From: Oscillospiraceae bacterium
GTDB lineage: Bacteria > Bacillota > Clostridia > Oscillospirales > Oscillospiraceae
Assembly (NCBI GenBank): GCA_017440525.1
Contig: JAFSHB010000007.1
Span: forward strand, 1-54,346
DNA length: 54,346 bases
Direction of reading: 5' to 3'
A program made the translations under genes and the position numbers. The notes under the pieces are model-generated. The model ran no database searches. It worked only from the letters and a program-made list of their open reading frames with translations, and had not been told where the DNA came from. Below, piece after piece: positions 1 through 8,574 of this stretch (positions are counted from its first letter, which is position 1; each line of letters starts with the position of its first letter).

Positions 1-269
1 ATCTCGGAAGCCATAGCTGCGGAGTGGGTCATGCCGGAGCAGCCCAGAGTCTCGACCAGGGCCTCTTCGATGATGCCTTCCTTAACATTCAGAGTCAGCT
101 TGCAGGCGCCCTGCTGAGGTGCACACCAGCCCACACCATGGGTGAAGCCGGAAATGTCGCTGATCTGCTTTGCCTGGACCCACTTGCCCTCTTCGGGGAT
201 GGGAGCGGGGCCGTGATATGCGCCCTTCGCAACGGGACACATATGCTGAACTTCGGTAGAATAGATCAT
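1..269 (-). CDS. NifU-like Fe-S cluster assembly scaffold protein (3' end cut by window edge)
   Basis: The reading frame starts at the ATG at 269 and runs off the left edge, so only about 89 N-terminal residues are present. The start is preceded by a GGAAAGGA ribosome binding site. The protein begins MIYSTEVQHMCPVAKGAYHG and contains GWCAPQQGACKL and GCSGMTHSAAMASE. The Cys residues in the last two segments and the overall pattern recall the clostridial iron-sulfur scaffold family related to NifU, annotated in public genomes as Fe-S assembly scaffold or GGGtGRT-neighbour proteins. The likely role is to hold a nascent Fe-S cluster in the cytoplasm. This is family recall, not a search. A sigma-A-like promoter lies at 343-371, so the gene appears to be transcribed separately from upp. 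The C-terminus and downstream partner cannot be seen. Confidence 0.7.
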   Translation of the reverse strand, partial: MIYSTEVQHMCPVAKGAYHGPAPIPEEGKWVQAKQISDISGFTHGVGWCAPQQGACKLTLNVKEGIIEEALVETLGCSGMTHSAAMASE

Positions 270-306
270 GTCGAATCTTCCTTTCCATTATTGTACCAAA
301 TAGTCA

Positions 307-323
307 TTGAGCGAAACGCTCAA
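307..323 (-). other. Small perfect hairpin in the leader of the Fe-S scaffold gene
   Basis: TTGAGCG and CGCTCAA form a 7-bp perfect stem with an AAA loop. It lies between the predicted promoter (343-371) and the start at 269, so it would fall in the 5' leader of the scaffold mRNA. There is no T-run, so it is not a convincing terminator for upp. Confidence 0.4.
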
Positions 324-342
324 AGTACCCGATATTACTGAT

Positions 343-371
343 AGTATACCGATCATTATGCCGCAAGTCAA
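343..371 (-). promoter_or_regulatory. Sigma-A-like promoter of the Fe-S scaffold gene
   Basis: On the minus strand the -35 is TTGACT (366-371), the spacer is 17 bp and the -10 is TATACT (343-348). The start codon at 269 is about 70 nt downstream. Confidence 0.6.
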
Positions 372-381
372 GTGGACAGAC

Positions 382-1011
382 TCACTTCGTGCCAAAGATT
401 CTGTCGCCTGCGTCGCCAAGACCGGGGACGATATAAGCATGGTCGTTGAGCTTCTCATCCACAGCCGCAACGAAGATATCCACATCGGGATGATCGGTCT
501 GCACCTTGGCGATGCCTTCCGGCGCTGCCAGGATATTCATGAGCGTGATGTTTCTACAGCCATACTCCTTGATAAAGGTGATGGCATCGGAGGCGGAGCC
601 GCCTGTTGCCAACATGGGATCGACGATAAAGACCTGACGGTCTGCGATATCCGGGGGCATCTTGCAGTAGTACTTCACAGGCTCATGGGTCTCAGGATCA
701 CGGAACAGACCGATATGACCGATCTTTGCAGAGGGCACCAGATCGACCATGGCATCCACCATGCCAAGACCTGCACGAAGGATCGGCACGATAGCAAGCT
801 TCTTGCCGGCCAGGACGCGGACCTTCGCAGGTGCGATAGGAGTCTCGATCGTGATCTCCTCGGTGGGAAGATTTCGCGTTGCTTCATAGCACATCAGCGC
901 CGCGATCTCACCGACGACCTCACGGAACTCCTTGACACCGGTGTCCTTGTTCCGCAAAATAGACAGCTTATGCTGCAGAAGCGGATGGTCCAGTACATGA
1001 ACATTAGACAT
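382..1011 (-). CDS. upp: Uracil phosphoribosyltransferase
   Basis: This 209-residue protein has the normal length for Upp. It makes UMP from uracil and PRPP in the pyrimidine salvage pathway, in the cytoplasm. The type I PRTase PRPP-binding loop is visible as [11 protein letters not shown] at about residue 130. PILRAGLGM and the C-terminal [13 protein letters not shown], which contributes to uracil binding, also match the family. The ATG at 1011 follows tsaB by only 4 nt and has a TGGAG ribosome binding site inside the tsaB end, so it should be cotranscribed with tsaE and tsaB. No clear terminator follows within the 110 bp before the next promoter. Confidence 0.97.
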   Translation of the reverse strand: MSNVHVLDHPLLQHKLSILRNKDTGVKEFREVVGEIAALMCYEATRNLPTEEITIETPIAPAKVRVLAGKKLAIVPILRAGLGMVDAMVDLVPSAKIGHIGLFRDPETHEPVKYYCKMPPDIADRQVFIVDPMLATGGSASDAITFIKEYGCRNITLMNILAAPEGIAKVQTDHPDVDIFVAAVDEKLNDHAYIVPGLGDAGDRIFGTK

Positions 1012-1015
1012 TTGA

Positions 1016-1720
1016 TCACTCCATTTCTGTTTTTTTCAGGCGTTCTCGTTCCGCCTGACTGAGCCTTAAGTAATTGGGAACGACATCTTGCGCCGGGATG
1101 ATCTGTCCGCTCTGGACCTGCTCCCACGCCAGAAGTGCCACTCCGGCTGCACGCTGCATCCGCAGGTGCTCCGGCAGCAGATGCAACTGAGACTGCATCT
1201 CACCTAGAGTATTATAGCATAATGCCACGCCGTCTCCAACTAGAAATTTATCTTTTTCGATCATTTCCAGTATACTGCCCAATTCCAGAATCGAGATCGC
1301 AGCATCCTCGGTCAAGCGAGTGAGCTTGCCATCAGCGTATTCAAAGACAGCTGTGTAGACCTGGGATCTTCTGGCATCCATGACCGCGCAATAGACACCA
1401 TCCGCCAAGGCGATGCCGCGTACCATTGCTTCGAGGGTAGATACACCGAACAGTGGCACTTCCCTGCCCCACGCAAAGCCTTTCGCGGCCGCCAGTCCGA
1501 TTCGGATACCGGTGAAGCTGCCGGGTCCTGCCGCACAGGCAACAGCATCGATATCCGCAGCAGTGATATCACAATTCTTTAAAAGGTCTTCTGCCATCTG
1601 CATCAGCGTCCTGCTGTGGGTCTGACCGCTATTTTGAAAATACTCGCCCAGAAGCACGCCATCCTGTACGATCGCGACTGCCGCTGACTTTGCAGAGGTC
1701 TCAAAGGCCAAGATCCGCAT
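1016..1720 (-). CDS. tsaB: tRNA threonylcarbamoyladenosine biosynthesis protein TsaB
   Basis: TsaB is a catalytically inactive ASKHA-fold paralogue of TsaD. It acts as the scaffold that joins TsaD and TsaE when threonylcarbamoyl is transferred to A37 of ANN-decoding tRNAs (t6A). The 234 residues begin [20 protein letters not shown] and contain [19 protein letters not shown], both typical of TsaB. The start at 1720 lies inside the 3' end of tsaE (overlap 1701-1720), indicating translational coupling. Its partner tsaD is not here but about 20 kb away at 21941-22948. Confidence 0.95.
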   Translation of the reverse strand: MRILAFETSAKSAAVAIVQDGVLLGEYFQNSGQTHSRTLMQMAEDLLKNCDITAADIDAVACAAGPGSFTGIRIGLAAAKGFAWGREVPLFGVSTLEAMVRGIALADGVYCAVMDARRSQVYTAVFEYADGKLTRLTEDAAISILELGSILEMIEKDKFLVGDGVALCYNTLGEMQSQLHLLPEHLRMQRAAGVALLAWEQVQSGQIIPAQDVVPNYLRLSQAERERLKKTEME

Positions 1721-2138
1721 ATCCGTTGCCTCCTTCTATGATGATCTCACGCGCAGTGTCGGAGATGCGCCTGATCTCGATCCACAGAGGATCCTCCAGC
1801 GCGTCCTCCACATTCTCGCTCCATTCAACGGCACAAACACCGTTTCTGGCAAGATAATCCTCCCAGCCGATATCGAAGAGCTCGTCAGAAGATCCCAATC
1901 TGTACATATCGAAATGGAACAGCGGCATACGGCCGGACAGATACTCGTTGACGATGGTATAGGTCGGGCTCGTCACCGGGCCTTTGATGCCCAGTCCTCT
2001 GGCAAGTCCTCTGGTGAACGCAGTTTTTCCCGCGCCTAAGTCCCCTCGGAACGCGATGACCGTCCCCGCACAGAGCTTTTCCGCAAAGCGCTCCGCGATC
2101 ATTTCGGTCTCTTCCGGACTGTAAGTCAGATAACGCAT
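1701..2138 (-). CDS. tsaE: tRNA threonylcarbamoyladenosine biosynthesis ATPase TsaE
   Basis: TsaE is the P-loop ATPase of the bacterial t6A complex and drives turnover of TsaB-TsaD. The 145-residue product has Walker A as GDLGAGKTAFTRGLARGLG near residue 33, then SPTYTIVNEY and FDMYRLGSSDELFDIGWEDY, which are characteristic of the family. The ATG at 2138 has a GAGGAG ribosome binding site. An in-frame extension upstream to 2379 would run through the promoter region and lacks family similarity, so I rejected it. It is the first gene of the tsaE-tsaB-upp unit and is read from the promoter at 2171-2199. Confidence 0.95.
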   Translation of the reverse strand: MRYLTYSPEETEMIAERFAEKLCAGTVIAFRGDLGAGKTAFTRGLARGLGIKGPVTSPTYTIVNEYLSGRMPLFHFDMYRLGSSDELFDIGWEDYLARNGVCAVEWSENVEDALEDPLWIEIRRISDTAREIIIEGGNGYADLGL

Positions 2139-2170
2139 GATGATCTCCTCTTGATGCTTTTTCGGCTAAT

Positions 2171-2199
2171 ATCATATCATATCGTACCGCATTTTGCAA
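2171..2199 (-). promoter_or_regulatory. Sigma-A-like promoter of tsaE-tsaB-upp
   Basis: The minus strand shows -35 TTGCAA (2194-2199), a 17-bp spacer and -10 TATGAT (2171-2176). It is back to back with the rodA promoter; the two -35 boxes are only 13 bp apart. Confidence 0.6.
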
Positions 2200-2212
2200 A
2201 ACATCTTTCATG

Positions 2213-2241
2213 TTTACTTTTTCTTGAAATTCTGCTACAAT
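2213..2241 (+). promoter_or_regulatory. Sigma-A-like promoter of the rodA-type gene
   Basis: The -35 is TTTACT (2213-2218), the spacer is 17 bp and the -10 is TACAAT (2236-2241). The strong ribosome binding site AAAGGAGGT follows at 2252-2260. Confidence 0.6.
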
Positions 2242-2266
2242 GCAAGGAGCGAAAGGAGGTGCGGCT

Positions 2267-3436
2267 ATGGGCGAATTTCGAAGATGGGTCAAAGATTTTT
2301 TTACAAAAGCAGACATCGTGCTGATGCTCCTGTGCATCGTCGCCACGATCTTTGGCATCGTCTGTATCTCCAGCGCCACCGCATCTGTCGGTAATACACG
2401 ATTTGTCTCGATCCAGACCGCAGCGCTGATCCTCGGTGTCGCGATCTATATCTTCCTGACATTCATCGATGTGGACATCATTGCAGAACGCCGTGAGCTG
2501 TTGCTCATTTTCTGTGTCCTGTTTATCGGCATCCTCTACTTCTTTGGCGTAGAAGGCGAAACAGGCAACAAGAGTTGGCTCGATATCCCGCTCCTGCCGG
2601 TCAACATCCAGCCGGCAGAGATCTGCAAGATCTTCTTTATCATCATTTTGGCAAAGACCATGAGCGTTTCACAGAATAAGCTGTCCAATCCGCTCAATGT
2701 GGCAAAAATGGCGATGCTCACCGGTTTCTTCTTTGCTTTTATCGTCGCTGTCTCATCTGATGCCGGTGTGGCTCTGATCTATGTGTTCATCTTCATCACC
2801 ATGGCATTTGTCGGCGGCGTCAATATGATCTGGTTTCTGGCCGGTATCGCCGTGATCGCCGTGGCAGCGCCTATCATCATACCCATGCTCCCCGAATACC
2901 AGCATGACCGTATCATGATGTTCTTTGATCCCACCATCGATCCCACCGGACAGAATGTGCGCTGGCAGACCAACCTCTCCCTGCGGTATATCCAAAACGG
3001 CGGTATCTCCGGACAGGGATTGTATAACGGCACCATGGTAAAAGCAAACACCATGGCCGCGCAGCACACAGATTTCATCTTCTCTTCCATTGCAGAGGAG
3101 CTCGGCATGCTGGGCTGCATCGTGGTCTTGCTCCTGCTGGCGGCGATCGTCGTGCGCTGTATCTATGTGGGTGTGAAATCCGGGAATTATATGAACCGCA
3201 TCATCTGCATCGGTATCGCCGGTATGCTGCTGTTCCAGATCATCATCAATGTGGGTATGTGCGTCGGTCTCTTCCCTGTTATCGGTCTGACGCTCCCCTT
3301 CATCAGCTACGGCGGTTCTTCCATCGTCACTATGTTCATGGCAATGGGCATCGTCTCCGGCATCCATATGCGTCCCGCACCGGATGCCAACGCAAAATAT
3401 ATCAGACCCAGAACATCAAATGGGCTGATGGAATAA
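2267..3436 (+). CDS. rodA: FtsW/RodA/SpoVE-family peptidoglycan polymerase (RodA type)
   Basis: This SEDS-family polytopic membrane protein polymerises lipid II into glycan strands with a class B PBP. I start it at the ATG at 2267 (389 aa), because AAAGGAGGT is correctly spaced for it; an earlier in-frame ATG at 2240 overlaps the -10. About ten hydrophobic segments are visible. Family motifs include NIQPAEICKIFFII, NGGISGQGLYNGTM, HTDFIFSSIAEELG and LPFISYGGSSIVTMF. The last three favour RodA over FtsW, though SpoVE cannot be excluded. No PBP or mre genes are next to it; it is followed by an SLH protein behind a terminator-like hairpin. Confidence 0.9.
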   Translation: MGEFRRWVKDFFTKADIVLMLLCIVATIFGIVCISSATASVGNTRFVSIQTAALILGVAIYIFLTFIDVDIIAERRELLLIFCVLFIGILYFFGVEGETGNKSWLDIPLLPVNIQPAEICKIFFIIILAKTMSVSQNKLSNPLNVAKMAMLTGFFFAFIVAVSSDAGVALIYVFIFITMAFVGGVNMIWFLAGIAVIAVAAPIIIPMLPEYQHDRIMMFFDPTIDPTGQNVRWQTNLSLRYIQNGGISGQGLYNGTMVKANTMAAQHTDFIFSSIAEELGMLGCIVVLLLLAAIVVRCIYVGVKSGNYMNRIICIGIAGMLLFQIIINVGMCVGLFPVIGLTLPFISYGGSSIVTMFMAMGIVSGIHMRPAPDANAKYIRPRTSNGLME

Positions 3437-3455
3437 ATATCTATTTTCAGCAAAC

Positions 3456-3508
3456 ACTACCTCCGAAGCATCGCTTCTAACAGAATGTGATCAGGAGGTA
3501 GTTTTTTT
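3456..3508 (+). terminator. Terminator-like hairpin that contains the ribosome binding site of the next gene
   Basis: ACTACCTCC (3456-3464) pairs with GGAGGTAGT (3494-3502). A second stem, GAAGC/GCTTC (3465-3477), lies inside, and seven T follow. The 3' arm is also the Shine-Dalgarno AGGAGGT (3493-3499) of the SLH gene, and its TTG start (3507-3509) begins in the T-run. It looks like an intrinsic terminator of rodA that can also mask translation of the downstream gene. Confidence 0.65.
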
Positions 3509-4748
3509 GCGCAGATCAAGATATGTCCACATCCTTTTTACGGTCCTTCTCGTGTTCCTGGCCACCACATGCGTGACAGCCGCAGAGATCACCGTAGACC
3601 CTACGACGAGCTTTTGTTTCTCGTCTGATGATTTCACCGCCTCAGAGACCGCTGACGGTGTTTTCATCACCGCAGTCCCAAGCCGCAATATCGCGACGGT
3701 ACGGTATGGCGAGCGTGTACTCAAAGCAGGCGACGCCCTCACTACGGAAGCTCTGGACATGCTGACACTGGAGACTTCATGCGTCACGACGCAAAGCGTT
3801 TCGATCGAATACTGCACAGTATCCGACGGAAAAGTTACCGGAACAGATACCCTGAAGATGTCGATCCGCCCCAAAAGCAATGAGCCCCCCACTGCACAGG
3901 ACAGCCATTTTGAGACCTATAAGAATATCAGCAACGATGGTGCGCTGAAAGCGACCGATCCCGAGGGCGGTGAGCTGACCTTTGCGCTCGTTGATGCACC
4001 GAAGCGCGGTGAAGTAGAGCTGCATGAAAACGGCACCTTCGTCTACACGCCCAGGAAAAACAAAGTCGGTAAGGATAGCTTCACATTCACCGCCACCGAC
4101 AATGCGGGAAATACTTCAGAGCCCGCAAAGGTCACGATCGAGATCCTGAAGGTCACGAGCAAGCCCACCTATGCAGACATGACAAACGACCCATCTTCCT
4201 TTGAGGCACACTGGCTCAGGGAGAATGACATCTTCTCAGGATCTGTCATCGGCGGTAAGCTGTGCTTTGAGCCTGCCGAAGAAGTGACCAGAGGTGAATT
4301 TCTGGTCATGGTCATGAAGCTGGTGGGCGCAGATCAGACGCTGACTGTCAGCACCTCCGGATTTGCCGATGAGACCAGCACTCCTGCATGGATGCAGCCG
4401 TATATCGCCACGGCACTCAGCAACGGCATGATCAGCGGTGCCAGCACGGATGACGGCGTCGTATTCCGGCCTGCAGACGCTATGACGAAAGCCGAAGCAG
4501 CTGTCATGCTGCAGAATATCCTGGAACTGCCGACCAGAGATACCACCCCTGTTTTCGCATCGACCGAAGATGAGACTGTTCCTGTATGGGCATCAGAGGC
4601 CTATCATGCCTTACTGGACGCCGGCATCGAACTGACATTCGCAGATCAGGAGGACACCCTGACCCGCAAAGACGCAGCCACTGCCCTGTATGGCATCCAA
4701 GGCATCCTCGATAATAAGGCCGTAGCAGAACTCTATTGGCTTGAATAA
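3507..4748 (+). CDS. Secreted SLH-domain cell-surface protein with an Ig/cadherin-like domain
   Basis: The 413-residue product has a signal peptide (basic MRRSRYVHI, hydrophobic core, likely cleavage after VTAA near residue 27). A beta-rich N-terminal region follows. Next is an Ig/cadherin-like domain at about 130-215, with KATDPEGGELTFALVDAPKRG and DSFTFTATDNAGNTSEPA. At the C-terminus are three S-layer homology repeats (about 225-275, 287-345 and 350-405). SLH repeats bind pyruvylated secondary wall polymers, so it should be displayed on the cell wall. The start is TTG at 3507, chosen because AGGAGGT lies 7 nt upstream. The ligand or function of the Ig-like part is unknown. Confidence 0.85.
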   Translation: MRRSRYVHILFTVLLVFLATTCVTAAEITVDPTTSFCFSSDDFTASETADGVFITAVPSRNIATVRYGERVLKAGDALTTEALDMLTLETSCVTTQSVSIEYCTVSDGKVTGTDTLKMSIRPKSNEPPTAQDSHFETYKNISNDGALKATDPEGGELTFALVDAPKRGEVELHENGTFVYTPRKNKVGKDSFTFTATDNAGNTSEPAKVTIEILKVTSKPTYADMTNDPSSFEAHWLRENDIFSGSVIGGKLCFEPAEEVTRGEFLVMVMKLVGADQTLTVSTSGFADETSTPAWMQPYIATALSNGMISGASTDDGVVFRPADAMTKAEAAVMLQNILELPTRDTTPVFASTEDETVPVWASEAYHALLDAGIELTFADQEDTLTRKDAATALYGIQGILDNKAVAELYWLE

Positions 4749-4753
4749 AGACG

Positions 4754-4785
4754 AAGAGCGTACACGACACGGTGTACGCTCTTTT
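4754..4785. terminator. Terminator between the SLH gene and the coiled-coil gene
   Basis: GAGCGTACAC (4756-4765) pairs with GTGTACGCTC (4772-4781) over a 6-nt loop, flanked by AA/TTTT. The plus-strand T-run is clear. It may also serve the converging minus-strand gene, although its T-run is poor. Confidence 0.8.
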
Positions 4786-4792
4786 CCTAATG

Positions 4793-5146
4793 TCATTTGT
4801 CTTCAACAACAGCAGGAAGATCGGTCTGCAGAATGATCTCATCATCCTCGGTCCCATTTTTCAGATCTTCGATATAGTCTCTGAGCTCGGCGATCTCCCG
4901 CTTTGCAGCATCGATCTTTTTGCAGTAAGGAAGATACTCGGCGATATCCCGCTCCTCTTCTGCTGCGTGATCTCTGTAGTAAAGCCGTCCCAATTCCAGT
5001 TGTGCTTTCTTGATCTTATCCTCCAGCGCATATATCTCGATATTCGCTTTGCTGATCCGCGCCAGCTGCTTGGTCTTTTTTGCGGCAGCCGCCGCTACTT
5101 CTGTCGCTTTTTCTTTGATATTGTCCAGATCATCAAGTATCGCCAT
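4793..5146 (-). CDS. Small cytoplasmic coiled-coil protein of unknown function
   Basis: I do not recognise this 117-residue protein. It starts at the ATG at 5146, where GAGGAGGTG sits 4 nt upstream, inside the lgt coding region (14-nt overlap). The sequence is highly charged. An Ala/Lys-rich segment (about 10-35: ATEVAAAAAKKTKQLARISK) and two heptad-like stretches (about 40-65 and 80-105) predict coiled coil. There is no signal peptide or membrane segment, and only one Cys. It is the last gene of the ymfF-ymfH-lgt unit. The tight coupling with lgt suggests envelope-linked expression, but function is open. Confidence 0.75.
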   Translation of the reverse strand: MAILDDLDNIKEKATEVAAAAAKKTKQLARISKANIEIYALEDKIKKAQLELGRLYYRDHAAEEERDIAEYLPYCKKIDAAKREIAELRDYIEDLKNGTEDDEIILQTDLPAVVEDK

Positions 5147-6005
5147 AAGGCACCTCCTCATCCATCTCATCGCGGACCGCTTCTTTGCGGTCTACGAACA
5201 AGCTGCTCCCATCGCGTTTCCTGATCTTACGATAGTAGATCACCACCACAAGGGCAGCAGCAGCCGACAAGACCGCTAACAGCTGGCTCACACGGATACC
5301 TGTAGAGAACAGGTAGAGGCTGTCAGTCCGCAGGCCCTCGATCCAGGCACGACCCAGACCATACCAGAGCACATAGAAGCAGAATACCTCACCATCGAAC
5401 TTCCTTTTCTTGGAATAAAAGTGCAAAAGGATCGCCCCAACAAAGTTCCATAGAGATTCATAAAGGAATGTCGGGTGATAGAACAGGATATCGCCATTTT
5501 TTTGCTCGATACCCATCCTTAAAAATCCATCATAAAGACTACCATGAGCCTCTCTATTGATGAAGTTCCCCCATCTGCCCACCATCTGACCGATCAAAAG
5601 ACCAATGGCACCAACGTCGCCATAGGCACCAAACGGTATCTTCTTGATCTTACTAAGGATGAACACCGATACTACAGCACCGATCACACCGCCGTAGATC
5701 GCGATGCCTCCCTCCCAGATATAAAGCACACTGATCGGGTCTTCGGCATATGCTTCCCAATTGAACAAACAGTAATACGCTCTGGCACAAACGATAGCTG
5801 AGGGGACCGCAACGAACAGCATGTCGAGGATATTATCCTCCGTGAGCCCAAAAGAAGCGGAACGACGCAGACCGTATATCACCGCCAGCAAAAAACCGAG
5901 CGCAATGATGATACCATACCAATATACATCCTTGCCCAGCAGCGAGAATGCAATAGGATCCGGATCGAGCACGATACCAAGATCAGGAAAATGGATCTGT
6001 CCCAT
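5133..6005 (-). CDS. lgt: Prolipoprotein diacylglyceryl transferase
   Basis: Lgt transfers diacylglycerol from phosphatidylglycerol to the lipobox cysteine of prolipoproteins, the first step of lipoprotein maturation in the membrane. The 290-residue protein has about seven hydrophobic segments. Conserved signatures include YWYGIIIALGFLLA, the loop GLLIGQMVGRWGNFINREAHG and LYESLWNFVGAILL. The start at 6005 has AGGAGGTG 4 nt upstream. It follows ymfH by 13 nt. Lipoprotein substrates in this window include the products at 16270 and 38429. Confidence 0.96.
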   Translation of the reverse strand: MGQIHFPDLGIVLDPDPIAFSLLGKDVYWYGIIIALGFLLAVIYGLRRSASFGLTEDNILDMLFVAVPSAIVCARAYYCLFNWEAYAEDPISVLYIWEGGIAIYGGVIGAVVSVFILSKIKKIPFGAYGDVGAIGLLIGQMVGRWGNFINREAHGSLYDGFLRMGIEQKNGDILFYHPTFLYESLWNFVGAILLHFYSKKRKFDGEVFCFYVLWYGLGRAWIEGLRTDSLYLFSTGIRVSQLLAVLSAAAALVVVIYYRKIRKRDGSSLFVDRKEAVRDEMDEEVPYGDT

Positions 6006-6018
6006 AAGGCACCTCCTA

Positions 6019-7278
6019 TCAAGGTCTGACCACAGAGAGGGCGCAGCGTTCTTCCGTCACCGTCCTGCTCAGGAACTCCAGCACATGCTGCGGTGATACT
6101 TCACTGAAAGCAGATGGGAAGGAGAAGTAGTCAACACCTTCAAATTCGTAAGCACACATCCTGTAGCAAATGCTGTCAAAACTATCCAAATCACGCATCC
6201 TGCGCCCCAAAGAGGAGCGCTTTGATCTGTTGAACAGCACTTCATCGAAGCCCTCACGGCCGATACGCTGCGCCTCTTCCAGGATCGCATCGCGCACGAC
6301 CGCGATATTTGCGCTGTCTCCGGAGGCCGTCAGCATACTGGCGCCTTTCAATCCTTCATATCCACAGGAAAAACCGGGATCGATCAGGCCTTTTTCATAA
6401 AGCTTCGTATAAAGCGAAGATGACTCGCCCACAAGGATCTCAGAGGCCAGTTCACCAATGATCTCCTGCCGCATAGATGCAGGCCCATAGGGCGCAGGCT
6501 CCGTCTTAAAGCCAAGCGCGAACATGGGCATGGCGACTTCCATCTGGCAGGACACTTCCCTGCTCAGCGGCACCATTGCCTCTTCCGCACCGTGATCACG
6601 CACCGGAGCTGCCACCGAACTTTTGGGCAGCATCTCCGCCAGACGGAATACCAACTCAGGGTCGATATCGCCCACGACGCAAAGCATCATATTCTCAGGC
6701 GTATAGAACGCCCCATAACAATCGTAAAGAGTCTGATCTGTGATCTGAGCGATGCTCTCTACTGTACCAGCGATGGAATGACGGATCGGGTGACTCGCAT
6801 ACATCGCAGAAAACAGATTCTCAAAAACACGGGAATCCGGATTATCCTCATACATTCTGATCTCCTGCGCGATGATGCCACGCTCTTTTTCAACGCTCTG
6901 CTCTGTAAAGTACGGTGTCGAGACATATTGCAGGAGGAGCTTCAGATTTTCCTCGAACCAATCTGTACATTCCACATAATAAGCTGTGATATCATAGCTG
7001 GTGAACGCATTGGGGTTGCCGCCATATCGGGAAAACAGCTGCATCACATTCATATCCGGCATATCGAACATTTTATGCTCCAAATAGTGAGCAACACCGA
7101 CAGGCGTTTGATAGTGTTTCCCACCGATGGAAAACGAGATATCCATCGATCCATAGTCCACAGCAAGGAAAGCGTGAGCTTTTGATGCCCCCGGCTTGGA
7201 GACGACACGCACCAGAAGGCCATTGGAGAGGCGCTGCTCATGGACAGTCTCACCGATCCGATCGTAATGCTTCATCAT
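6019..7278 (-). CDS. ymfH: M16-family zinc peptidase, catalytic partner (YmfH type)
   Basis: This 419-residue protein carries the inverted zinc-binding motif HxxEH as HYLEH (His64, Glu67, His68) in VGVAHYLEHKMF. The distal Glu ligand is likely in ERGIIAQEIRMYEDNP about 75 residues later. The other half has the usual M16 C-terminal fold. In Bacillus the ymfF/ymfH pair has been linked to the 5-aminopentanol modification of elongation factor P, and public annotation uses that name; I cannot test that here. Its start overlaps the stop of the upstream inactive partner by four bases (ATGA), which suggests a heterodimer. No efp is in the window. Confidence 0.9.
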   Translation of the reverse strand: MMKHYDRIGETVHEQRLSNGLLVRVVSKPGASKAHAFLAVDYGSMDISFSIGGKHYQTPVGVAHYLEHKMFDMPDMNVMQLFSRYGGNPNAFTSYDITAYYVECTDWFEENLKLLLQYVSTPYFTEQSVEKERGIIAQEIRMYEDNPDSRVFENLFSAMYASHPIRHSIAGTVESIAQITDQTLYDCYGAFYTPENMMLCVVGDIDPELVFRLAEMLPKSSVAAPVRDHGAEEAMVPLSREVSCQMEVAMPMFALGFKTEPAPYGPASMRQEIIGELASEILVGESSSLYTKLYEKGLIDPGFSCGYEGLKGASMLTASGDSANIAVVRDAILEEAQRIGREGFDEVLFNRSKRSSLGRRMRDLDSFDSICYRMCAYEFEGVDYFSFPSAFSEVSPQHVLEFLSRTVTEERCALSVVRP

Positions 7279-8549
7279 ACGCTCTTCACCCCCTTCAGGA
7301 AATAGACCGTATCGAGAACGAGGGTCCCGGCTGCCGCCACGACCTGATCGAGCGTGACCTGCTCAAGCTTTTGGATCAGCGACTCCACAGTATCACCGCT
7401 CCCGCCGATCATCTGTCCGGACACGAATTCGTCCATCTGCCCGGGGCTGTCATGATTGGTACGGACCGCGGAGATCAGATACTTCTTTGCGGACCTCAGC
7501 TCATCTTCTGTGATCTGTCCTTTTTTGCACAGCTCCAACTGCTTCAGGATCCCATCTCTCGCAACTTCATATTTATCGAACTCGATGCCGGAGGTAACGA
7601 CCATGATGCCCTTATATCTGTCGATAGAAGAGGAAGCATAGTAACACAAAGACTGTTCTTCACGAATCTTTGTAAACAGCTTGCTGGTCATACCAGCACC
7701 GTACACCGCGTTGAGCACCTTCAGAGCAGGATACCGCTCATCCAGCGCTGTGATAGATGTGCGAAGACCGATCGACAGCTTTCCCTGCGTGACATCCAGG
7801 GCTTCTTCGATCATCTGCACAGGCCGCTGCGGCATGATGACCTCTGTTTTTGGCTCACAGAGCGATGATCTTTCAGGCAGATGAGAAATGAGTTTCTTCA
7901 TCTGTGCAAGGACCTGCTCCTCCGACTTCTGCCCAAGATAGAACAGTTCGACCGGAGAGGTCTTCAACACATGCTGCCATATTTCATACAAGCTGACAGC
8001 CGTCACTTTTTCAAGTGCTTCCTTTTCTCCCAGCTTCGTGATGCGATAAGCCTCAGAGGCACACATATGCTTGAGCAGTCTGCTGACAGAATACGAGCGC
8101 TTATCATTGATGCGTGCCGCAATGCTGTTCAGAAGATTCTGCCGCTCCCCTGTCACATACTCTTCCACAAAGCCGTTGTTTTCCATACACGGCTCAAACA
8201 GGAGCTGTCCGATCAGATCCATCATCTGATCGAAGATCGGGCCGTCCTCGATATAACGGTCTTCCAAAAAATCGGCGTACAAGCCCAATGTGTGGACTTC
8301 GCCCTTTTTGCGGATCAGAGAGCCGATGCTGGCACCATAAAGATCATCTAATCTGTGGGTGATGCTCCGCATATCGGGATACCTCATGCAGCCTCTGAGC
8401 AGGACGCTCGGCAAAAGTGCATGCAAAGATGCGGTCTCTTCCCGGAGCGGCTGCAAAAAATTGATGCTGACACAGGCTGTCTTGAACCGGTCTGTCTGCA
8501 CCATGTTCAGCCAGATACCGTCTGCCAAGCGAACTCTTTTCGTGGTCAT
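7275..8549 (-). CDS. ymfF: M16-family peptidase homologue lacking the zinc motif (YmfF type)
   Basis: This 424-residue protein has the M16 fold, but HxxEH is absent: the equivalent region reads LLRGCMRYPDMRSITHRLDD. It is therefore the presumed non-catalytic half of a heterodimer with the downstream protein. The C-terminal M16 segment SLCYYASSSIDRYKG is retained. I chose the ATG at 8549 (MTTKRVRLADG) because AAAGGA lies 8 nt upstream; the longer frame to 8594 would include the -10 region. It is the first gene of the unit ymfF-ymfH-lgt-coiled coil, read from the promoter at 8575-8603. Confidence 0.88.
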   Translation of the reverse strand: MTTKRVRLADGIWLNMVQTDRFKTACVSINFLQPLREETASLHALLPSVLLRGCMRYPDMRSITHRLDDLYGASIGSLIRKKGEVHTLGLYADFLEDRYIEDGPIFDQMMDLIGQLLFEPCMENNGFVEEYVTGERQNLLNSIAARINDKRSYSVSRLLKHMCASEAYRITKLGEKEALEKVTAVSLYEIWQHVLKTSPVELFYLGQKSEEQVLAQMKKLISHLPERSSLCEPKTEVIMPQRPVQMIEEALDVTQGKLSIGLRTSITALDERYPALKVLNAVYGAGMTSKLFTKIREEQSLCYYASSSIDRYKGIMVVTSGIEFDKYEVARDGILKQLELCKKGQITEDELRSAKKYLISAVRTNHDSPGQMDEFVSGQMIGGSGDTVESLIQKLEQVTLDQVVAAAGTLVLDTVYFLKGVKSV

Positions 8550-8574
8550 ATCAACCATCCTTTCATGATCTCTT

